A stretch of DNA of 11,788 nucleotides, from positions 1 through 11,788 of the forward strand of contig DEIW01000010.1 in NCBI GenBank assembly GCA_002352705.1, read 5' to 3'. The stretch's first letter is position 1. The number at the start of each line of letters is the position of its first letter. This stretch comes from Bacteroidales bacterium UBA2764 (GTDB lineage: Bacteria > Bacteroidota > Bacteroidia > Bacteroidales > Paludibacteraceae). The notes below the pieces were generated by a model. The model made no database searches, had not been told where the DNA came from, and saw only the letters and a list, made by a program, of their open reading frames with translations. This document shows positions 7,480-11,788 of the stretch, piece by piece. Position numbers and translations under genes: made by a program.

Positions 7480-8958
7480 CTATTTTTTCAATTTTAATTT
7501 ATAATATGCTATTTTTTCCTTCCATCTACGCGCCGTAATTATCCACGCCTCAGGATTGAACAGTGGAGAATCCGTAGCTGCCTTATAAGTCAAGAACATA
7601 CCGATAGGCAATAGCACAAATGAACTCAGCCACATCCCTGCCCAACAGGGCCATATAGCCTCGCGTGCCATTTTATAGCCCGTATTATCTATGATATAAT
7701 ATATAATGAACATAACTACAGAAATAACCACCGGTGCCCCCAAACCTCCCTTTCGGATGATGGCGCCAAGAGGTGCTCCGATAAAAAAGAATATTAAACA
7801 AGCAAATGCCAATGTAAACTTTCGGTATAACTCAATCTGATGTTTTCGTATATACCGCTCTGCGTCATCCAACATCAATGAGTTATATTCCACCTGATCA
7901 CCATAAGTACGCGCTCGCTCTTCTGCCATTGCGAGCACTTGGTTTTTACGGGAGACAGAAAGAGAAGACCATAGTGAATCCAAATTATACATATTCCTCT
8001 CTTCTGGCGTAACATATTCTGGAATTACTGCTGCACGACCATTCTCTCTACCAAAATACCTGTCGTGAATTAAACGATTACTCTGTTCTTTACTGCGCTC
8101 TGTTGCTACAATCCGCATTGAATCAATCGATTGTGTGAGCTTAACAACATTTTTACTAACATGTTGATCTTGTAGGACGGACTCGTCATAACGACTAAAA
8201 TCAGTTGCAAAATCTATCAATATGCGTTTATACATAAATGTTTCGCGACGGTACGGGATATTTTTGGTTGTGCCCGTAGTACGCTGTTGTTGTGCGTCAA
8301 GATTTTCAAAAGACTCACCTTGTTTCAAATCCAGGATCAGATATCGCTTATCTGCACTAGCCGCTATCCGTCCTGTATCGGCTACCATTACTTTGGCACT
8401 TTCAAAACCGCTCGAATAATCATATATCATCATATTCAGTAGTTCACCTTTGGAGGTCTTTTCACGTACAAATATATGATACCCGCTAATCTCATCGTAG
8501 AATTCACCTACAGGAATTTCCAACTCCGGACTCTTTTGTCTTAGAGAAAATATCAATGCCCATAGTTTCATCTGAGATTTAGGAAGGATATTATTACTAA
8601 AAAAGAAAGCACCTATGCTCAATATAGCAACCGCTATTGCTAAAGGCCGCATGATTCGAAAGAGCGAAATGCCGGCTGCTTTCATGGCTGTCAATTCAAA
8701 TTTTTCGGCCAAATTGCCAAAGGAAATCAGGGAACTAAGTAATATAGCCAAAGGAAGAGCCAGGGGGACTACCGATGCAGTAGCATATATAAAGAATTCT
8801 GATAAAACACTTAATTCTATTCCTTTTCCTACCAAGTCATTCACGTGCATCCACATAAACTGCATCAATAGGATAAATATAGCGATAAAAAATGTAGCCA
8901 AAAACAACCCCAAAAAATTCCGGAGCAAATAAACATCTATTTTTTTTACTATCCTCAA
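7480..8958 (-). CDS. LptF/LptG-family permease (YjgP/YjgQ), TTG start
   Basis: A 492-residue inner-membrane protein of the family that, with LptB, extracts lipopolysaccharide and pushes it onto the periplasmic bridge to the outer membrane. Three N-terminal membrane segments (about 14-36, 52-80, 104-123), a large periplasmic region, and three C-terminal segments (about 380-400, 406-425, 438-458) match the family. GAPLGAIIRKGGLGAPV (394-410) is a typical conserved stretch. It is longer than the roughly 360-residue proteobacterial proteins because of a polar, charged insertion around 255-370. The frame is closed by TGA at 8971-8973; the only usual start codon before the conserved KKIDVYLLRNF is TTG at 8956-8958, overlapping the cdd stop as TTGA. 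I cannot separate LptF from LptG, so no symbol is given. Confidence 0.93.
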   Translation of the reverse strand: MRIVKKIDVYLLRNFLGLFLATFFIAIFILLMQFMWMHVNDLVGKGIELSVLSEFFIYATASVVPLALPLAILLSSLISFGNLAEKFELTAMKAAGISLFRIMRPLAIAVAILSIGAFFFSNNILPKSQMKLWALIFSLRQKSPELEIPVGEFYDEISGYHIFVREKTSKGELLNMMIYDYSSGFESAKVMVADTGRIAASADKRYLILDLKQGESFENLDAQQQRTTGTTKNIPYRRETFMYKRILIDFATDFSRYDESVLQDQHVSKNVVKLTQSIDSMRIVATERSKEQSNRLIHDRYFGRENGRAAVIPEYVTPEERNMYNLDSLWSSLSVSRKNQVLAMAEERARTYGDQVEYNSLMLDDAERYIRKHQIELYRKFTLAFACLIFFFIGAPLGAIIRKGGLGAPVVISVVMFIIYYIIDNTGYKMAREAIWPCWAGMWLSSFVLLPIGMFLTYKAATDSPLFNPEAWIITARRWKEKIAYYKLKLKK

Positions 8959-9437
8959 CCTTTTAGATTTTCACTTACAAATATTAATGGCAGTAAGTCC
9001 GCAGCAGATTCAAAGACATATATGGCATCTTCTCCATATAATAGCACTTCCATTTTTTCACCATATCGATGCTCTGTCTCCACCATGACTTGTCGACAAG
9101 CACCACAGGGAGAACCCGGCTCATTCGTAAAATGATCTTCGGTGAAACACGCAATAGCAAGTTTCTGAACTGGCTGATCCGGATATTGAGCACCAGCCGC
9201 AAACAAAGCACTACGTTCTGCGCACAGTCCACTCGGATACGCAGCATTTTCCTGATTACAACCACGCACAATTTCTCCATTCTTTAACTTAGCGGCTGCT
9301 CCTACATGAAAATGACTGTAGGGACAATAACTACGCTTTGTCTGCTCCTTGGCAATTGACAACACCTCGCGTTGCTCATCCGATAGTTCATTCCATCGAA
9401 ATACGCGCATCTTGGTGGTGAGATTAAATTCTTTCAT
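8955..9437 (-). CDS. cdd: Cytidine deaminase
   Basis: A 160-residue homotetrameric-type cytidine deaminase of pyrimidine salvage (cytidine or deoxycytidine to uridine or deoxyuridine plus ammonia). The active-site set is complete: C72-A-E74 (zinc ligand and proton-shuttle Glu), and P110-C111-G-A-C114 with the other two zinc cysteines. SYCPYSHFHVGAA (36-48) and NQENAAYPSGLCAE (61-74) are family signatures. The start at 9437 gives a short N-terminal extension in line with Bacteroidetes homologues; an in-frame ATG at residue 10 is possible but less likely. It is first in the cdd-permease-ribBA operon and has a consensus promoter about 55 nt upstream. Its stop overlaps the next start by 4 nt. Confidence 0.95.
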   Translation of the reverse strand: MKEFNLTTKMRVFRWNELSDEQREVLSIAKEQTKRSYCPYSHFHVGAAAKLKNGEIVRGCNQENAAYPSGLCAERSALFAAGAQYPDQPVQKLAIACFTEDHFTNEPGSPCGACRQVMVETEHRYGEKMEVLLYGEDAIYVFESAADLLPLIFVSENLKG

Positions 9438-9451
9438 ACTATAGATTGGTT

Positions 9452-9471
9452 AAATAATTTACAAATTATTT
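9452..9471. repeat. A/T-only inverted repeat in the cdd leader
   Basis: AAATAATTT (9452-9460), two bases, then AAATTATTT (9463-9471): a perfect 9-bp inverted repeat between the cdd promoter and its start codon, 14 nt before the ATG. It could be an operator-like site or a weak leader hairpin, but in an A/T-rich leader it may also be chance. Confidence 0.5.
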
Positions 9472-9491
9472 GATGAGTATATAACCCGATG

Positions 9492-9523
9492 CAAAGGTAC
9501 TACAAAAAAATGACATATGCAAA
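9492..9523 (-). promoter_or_regulatory. Bacteroidetes sigma-ABfr-type promoter for cdd-permease-ribBA
   Basis: On the minus strand, TTTG (9523-9520), a 20-nt spacer, and TACCTTTG (9499-9492) match the Bacteroidetes -33/-7 consensus TTTG-N19-21-TANNTTTG. Transcription would start near 9487, giving a leader of about 50 nt before the cdd ATG. It is the only consensus promoter found for the three-gene operon. Confidence 0.85.
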
Positions 9524-9559
9524 AAAAATGCAACAAAATGTTATTTTTTTGCCAAAAAA

Positions 9560-9591
9560 TTTGGTCATATCAAAAAAAAGCAGTACCTTTG
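9560..9591 (+). promoter_or_regulatory. Bacteroidetes-type promoter for tRNA-Glu
   Basis: TTTG (9560-9563), a 20-nt spacer and TACCTTTG (9584-9591). A start near 9596 would leave a 5' leader of about 20 nt for RNase P to remove. The -7 region forms an exact 11-bp inverted repeat with the divergent cdd promoter (AGTACCTTTGC 9582-9592 against GCAAAGGTACT 9491-9501). Confidence 0.88.
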
Positions 9592-9616
9592 CACTCGGTT
9601 TTGAAAAAAACACCTT

Positions 9617-9689
9617 GGTGCTATCGTCTAGTGGCCTAGGACAACGGCCTCTCACGCCGTAAACCCCGGTTCGAGTCCGGGTAGCACTA
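9617..9689 (+). tRNA. tRNA-Glu, anticodon CTC
   Basis: A complete cloverleaf folds by eye. The acceptor stem is GGTGCTA (9617-9623) with TAGCACT (9682-9688), including a terminal G-U pair. The D arm is TCGTCTAG-type as in glutamate tRNAs. The anticodon stem is ACGGC/GCCGT (9644-9648, 9656-9660) around a 7-base loop with CTC at 9651-9653, and the T arm is CCCGG-TTCGAGT-CCGGG. The discriminator is A9689 and CCA is not encoded. It reads GAG codons. It has its own promoter and terminator, so it is a single-gene transcription unit. Confidence 0.95.
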
Positions 9690-9692
9690 CTG

Positions 9693-9724
9693 AAAAAAGA
9701 ACGCCGACGCGTTCTTTTTTTTTG
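9693..9724 (+). terminator. Rho-independent terminator after tRNA-Glu
   Basis: AAAAAAGAACGC (9693-9704), loop CGAC, GCGTTCTTTTTT (9709-9720): a perfect 12-bp stem that merges into a T run reaching 9723. It starts 3 nt after the tRNA. Confidence 0.92.
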
Positions 9725-9797
9725 TGCTCTTTATTATTCACATTTTCTCATTAAATAATTCCTATTATTAAAAAAAAACAAGAAAAAGTGCAATAAA

Positions 9798-9829
9798 TTT
9801 GCATATATGAAAAATTTTCAGTAACTTTG
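9798..9829 (+). promoter_or_regulatory. Bacteroidetes-type promoter for the outer-membrane protein gene
   Basis: TTTG (9798-9801), 20-nt spacer, TAACTTTG (9822-9829), an exact match to the group consensus. Expected start near 9834, giving a leader of about 27 nt. The -33 TTTG itself ends a TAAATTTG word (9794-9801) that also fits a -7 box, but that one has no TTTG at the right distance upstream. Confidence 0.85.
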
Positions 9830-9860
9830 CGCCTTGAATTGAGTAGATGTTTCTGTTACC

Positions 9861-10763
9861 ATGAGTAAGCGAACGCATATCTTATTGATTTTCTTGGGAG
9901 TACTGCTCCTCACCTCGCCTTTGGCGGCAGTAGGAAAAGAAAAAAATCGTGTTGTCTGGACGAAAAAGCCAAATTCATCCACAGGATTGTACACCTCCAA
10001 GAATTATTTTGTATCGCATGGAGTCGGAGGTAATGTATCCGCGCTCTATTATTTTGGCGATGTGGACAATGAGGGCGTGGCATTTCATGGAGGCTTCAAC
10101 ATACATAACCTCAGTCTTGGCGGCGGCCTCAACTTCTTCTACAATCTGCCCATTAGCAATCATTGCAATTTACGCTTCTCGCTCATGGGAGGTACAATAC
10201 GTGGTAACAACGAGTTGAAGTTCAGCAAACTGAATCCGCCTCGCGACGACTATCGTAAGTTCAATGCAGTGCTGGTCCAGCCTGCGGTGGGCGTTCAGTA
10301 CTATCCGTTCTCCAATGCCGGTTTCTATCTCTACGGAGGTGTGGCTGTGGCAGGAAGTATCATTACCAACTACGAGTTTTATTATTACCCGAAAAAAGAT
10401 GCAGAGCGTAAGCTGCTGAAAGGAAAGACCTTCGGTATTCTGCCGATGGTACAGTTAGCAATCGGTTATACATGGCGTTTAACCAACTCTTGGTCAATGG
10501 GTCTGGAGGTCATGATTCAGGAAGGTCTGATCGATACCCACTACATGAACCTTGACGCATGGCCTTTGGCTAAATCCCAAAACGGTGATGGCGTGGACTT
10601 AGGTAACAGTTTCGGTAAATGGACCGACCGGTATGGTAAGGAGCATATTCACTGGAACGACGGATGGTTTCAGGTAGGTCTTACCGTTACGTATCACTGG
10701 CGGAGCTGCGAGCATTGCCGGATTATCAATAACTACTCGCGTATAAAACCTAAAAGGCGCTAA
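9861..10763 (+). CDS. Probable outer-membrane beta-barrel protein
   Basis: A 300-residue protein starting with a signal peptide (basic MSKR, hydrophobic 7-20, likely cleavage around 23-25). The mature part alternates Gly/aromatic-rich strands of beta-barrel character: VGGNVSALYYFGDV, LSLGGGLNFFYNL, LRFSLMGGTI, VLVQPAVGVQYYPF, GFYLYGGVAVAG, VQLAIGYTWRL, WSMGLEVMI, WFQVGLTVTYHW. The YYFGDV-plus-barrel pattern recalls the DUF6089-type Bacteroidetes outer-membrane proteins, but I cannot confirm that family by eye. After the last strand comes a roughly 20-residue basic tail with a C283-E-H-C286 motif, unusual for a barrel that should end near its final aromatic residue. It has its own promoter and a terminator that overlaps its stop codon. 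Function unknown. Confidence 0.78.
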   Translation: MSKRTHILLIFLGVLLLTSPLAAVGKEKNRVVWTKKPNSSTGLYTSKNYFVSHGVGGNVSALYYFGDVDNEGVAFHGGFNIHNLSLGGGLNFFYNLPISNHCNLRFSLMGGTIRGNNELKFSKLNPPRDDYRKFNAVLVQPAVGVQYYPFSNAGFYLYGGVAVAGSIITNYEFYYYPKKDAERKLLKGKTFGILPMVQLAIGYTWRLTNSWSMGLEVMIQEGLIDTHYMNLDAWPLAKSQNGDGVDLGNSFGKWTDRYGKEHIHWNDGWFQVGLTVTYHWRSCEHCRIINNYSRIKPKRR

Positions 10764-10788
10764 GCTAATGCTTAACGCCTTTTTTTTT
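10752..10788. terminator. Hairpin terminator overlapping the stop codon of the outer-membrane protein gene
   Basis: AAAAGGCGCTAAGC (10752-10765), loop TAAT, GCTTAACGCCTTTT (10770-10783), a 14-bp stem with one C-A mismatch, followed by T to 10788. The TAA stop (10761-10763) lies inside the 5' arm. The convergent gene ends at 10787, so the structure may also serve the minus strand, where the T-rich tail is weaker. Confidence 0.88.
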
Positions 10789-11431
10789 ATTTCTTCGGTT
10801 GAACGGTTCCCGTTTCCGCGTATTCTATGATGTTATCCAGGATGGTAGCCAAGCGCCATTCCCTAGCATTATGCCAAGTCTTGTCGGAGATGAAAGCAGA
10901 CAGCACTTTTCCAAAGACCAAACGGAACTCATAATGCACTTTCGTTTGGGTAGGCGAGATTGGTTCCATGCGCAAGATAAAATCGCCTCCTTCGAGTATC
11001 GAACCGCTATACGTTGCTCTCATATGAGCCGTGAGCGGGTAAGGCGAATGAGCAGGACGGGTAAGTACATACTTGGAGCCGAGGTGCTGGTCTTTCCACC
11101 AGCGTACGCCCAAGACGTAGATGTCGATTGCTACATCGCCGGTCTTCAGTTTGGAATCATAGACGCGATCTTTGTAACGCAACTGGATAACATCCCTACT
11201 CTCTTTGGTCTTTTGCTTGGTTGTATCCTGTTCTCCCAGCCCGATATATGCCCATGAGAACAAGGAGTCCGGGCAAGCCTGGAACTGATAGCAGAAACGA
11301 TCCGCCACCAGCAGCAGTTCTTTTAGCGAGGTGTTGCAAACAGTATCGACGACTACTTCCCGCCGTTGCGGGCGGGCAAAAGCAGCGCAACTCATTGTAA
11401 TGAGCAGGCAGCAAACAATGATCTTTCTCAT
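10787..11431 (-). CDS. Secreted protein of unknown function
   Basis: I take the ATG at 11431 (214 residues), since it opens a signal peptide, MRKIIVCCLLITMSCAAFA, with likely cleavage near 19. The frame is open further to 11713, but that stretch lies over the Dabb gene and is a shadow. The mature chain has a Cys-containing N-terminal part (C32, C47, C53), then strand-like segments VIQLRYKDRVYDSKL, GDVAIDIYVLGVRWW, FILRMEPI and KVHYEFRLVFGK, and a final helix WRLATILDNIIEYAE. This beta-rich part followed by a long C-terminal helix recalls START/SRPBCC-type folds, but that is only a guess from the pattern. The ATG overlaps the stop of the Dabb gene (ATGA), so the two are probably translationally coupled. 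Confidence 0.8.
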   Translation of the reverse strand: MRKIIVCCLLITMSCAAFARPQRREVVVDTVCNTSLKELLLVADRFCYQFQACPDSLFSWAYIGLGEQDTTKQKTKESRDVIQLRYKDRVYDSKLKTGDVAIDIYVLGVRWWKDQHLGSKYVLTRPAHSPYPLTAHMRATYSGSILEGGDFILRMEPISPTQTKVHYEFRLVFGKVLSAFISDKTWHNAREWRLATILDNIIEYAETGTVQPKK

Positions 11432-11733
11432 AGCTCGTAGTCCAGACAAGTTCGTACTTCGGTATTCGGCCGCACGATGCCGTTGGCAACCGCTACGTGT
11501 GCCGGATGAACGGCGTAGCCCTTGAGGGCTTCTTCCGATTCCAAGGTGGAGTCCAACATGATATCCGCATTGCTGCTGGCTAACTGCCCTGTTGCCTGCA
11601 CATGAATATCCACCAAACCGGGTACTTGACCTTTCAAACCCTCCAAGCCATGCTTGATAGCCAGAGCTGCTTCTTTCTTTTGCGCTTCGCTCAAATCCGA
11701 GCGCAATTTCCATAAAATAATGTGTTTTACCAT
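11428..11733 (-). CDS. Dabb-domain (stress-responsive alpha/beta-barrel) protein
   Basis: A 101-residue protein matching the Dabb family across its length: N-terminal MVKHIILWKLRSD, a helix rich in Ala/Glu/Lys, VPGLVDIHV, a strand with ADIMLDSTLESEEALKGYAVHPAHVAV, and a closing strand ending DYEL. Dabb domains are ferredoxin-like dimers. Members include plant stress proteins and olivetolic acid cyclase, while most bacterial members have no assigned substrate. The conserved His of the early KHI segment (H4) and the YxxHPxH motif (Y73 to H79) are present. No promoter is visible in the 55 nt upstream, so it is probably downstream in a longer minus-strand operon. Confidence 0.9.
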   Translation of the reverse strand: MVKHIILWKLRSDLSEAQKKEAALAIKHGLEGLKGQVPGLVDIHVQATGQLASSNADIMLDSTLESEEALKGYAVHPAHVAVANGIVRPNTEVRTCLDYEL

Positions 11734-11741
11734 ATATATTG

Positions 11742-11788
11742 TTATTTATTAGCGGTATAAATAGTAGCGATCCCCATGGAGAGGGCCT
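11742..11788 (-). CDS. Possible 3' end of an upstream minus-strand gene
   Basis: Reading from the right edge on the minus strand, one frame gives ALSMGIATIYTANK and then TAA at 11744-11742, 8 nt before the Dabb start, spacing typical of an operon. A second frame also ends in this interval (GPLHGDRYYLYR, stop at 11751-11749), so the choice is weak. The absence of a promoter box before the Dabb gene supports some upstream gene. The product cannot be told. Confidence 0.25.
   Translation of the reverse strand, partial: ALSMGIATIYTANK

Noticed and set aside
8615..8932. Plus-strand open frame of 105 codons inside the permease gene
   Set aside because: Antisense to membrane segments of a clear LptF/G protein; no independent evidence.
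9617..9860. tRNA-Glu as an integration site with flanking mobile element
   Set aside because: No copy of the tRNA 3' end elsewhere in the window, no integrase, and a normal terminator follows directly.
10799..11257. Plus-strand open frame of 152 codons opposite the secreted protein
   Set aside because: Antisense to a gene with a signal peptide and coupled start; product shows no family pattern and no promoter precedes it.
11432..11713. N-terminal extension of 94 codons on the secreted protein gene at 10787-11431
   Set aside because: It lies over the Dabb gene in another frame, looks like a shadow, and would hide a good signal peptide.
1..11788. CRISPR array, insertion sequence, or toxin-antitoxin or phage-defence genes
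   Set aside because: No regularly spaced direct repeats, transposase motifs, terminal inverted repeats or defence-type domains were seen on either strand.

Overview
The window looks like a chromosomal segment of a Bacteroidales-type member of the Bacteroidota. Three intergenic promoters match the Bacteroidetes form TTTG-N20-TANNTTTG exactly (near 9492-9523 on the minus strand, 9560-9591 and 9798-9829 on the plus strand). Most genes lack a clear Shine-Dalgarno sequence. Several proteins (RibBA fusion, long LptF/G permease, secreted Trp/Tyr/His-rich protein) also resemble forms from this group. The species cannot be fixed from the sequence alone.

Left part (1-4877, plus strand): a run of closely packed genes. 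It starts with the 3' part of a LicD-family gene, a small monotopic phosphoglycosyl transferase and a DegT-type sugar aminotransferase, the tail of a surface-polysaccharide or glycoconjugate locus. It continues, with no visible promoter, into the housekeeping genes ftsY (SRP receptor) and aspA (aspartase), which overlap by 4 nt. The run ends at a strong hairpin (4897-4928) that also serves the convergent gene to its right. The aminotransferase carries a tract of nine G beside its PLP-lysine motif, a candidate slippage site.

Middle part (4930-9437, minus strand): cdd, an LptF/LptG permease and ribBA form a tight operon. The permease starts with TTG, overlapping the cdd stop as TTGA, and a 4-nt gap precedes ribBA. 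After 89 nt comes a secreted protein of unknown function with a signal peptide, an EF-hand-like loop, a segment very rich in Trp/Tyr/His/Cys, and a long Ser/Arg/Gly-rich tail with an 8-residue arginine periodicity.

Right part (9438-11788): a divergent promoter region drives cdd to the left and a tRNA-Glu(CTC) to the right. The tRNA has its own terminator. A separately promoted gene for a probable outer-membrane beta-barrel protein follows and ends in a terminator shared with a convergent minus-strand pair. That pair is a Dabb-domain protein overlapping by 4 nt a secreted protein of unknown function. A possible 3' end of another minus-strand gene lies at the right edge.

Most of the window is ordinary core metabolism and envelope biogenesis. 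I found no clear undescribed system. The items most worth a second look are the nine-G tract, the low-complexity secreted protein, and the coupling of ftsY/aspA to surface-glycan genes.
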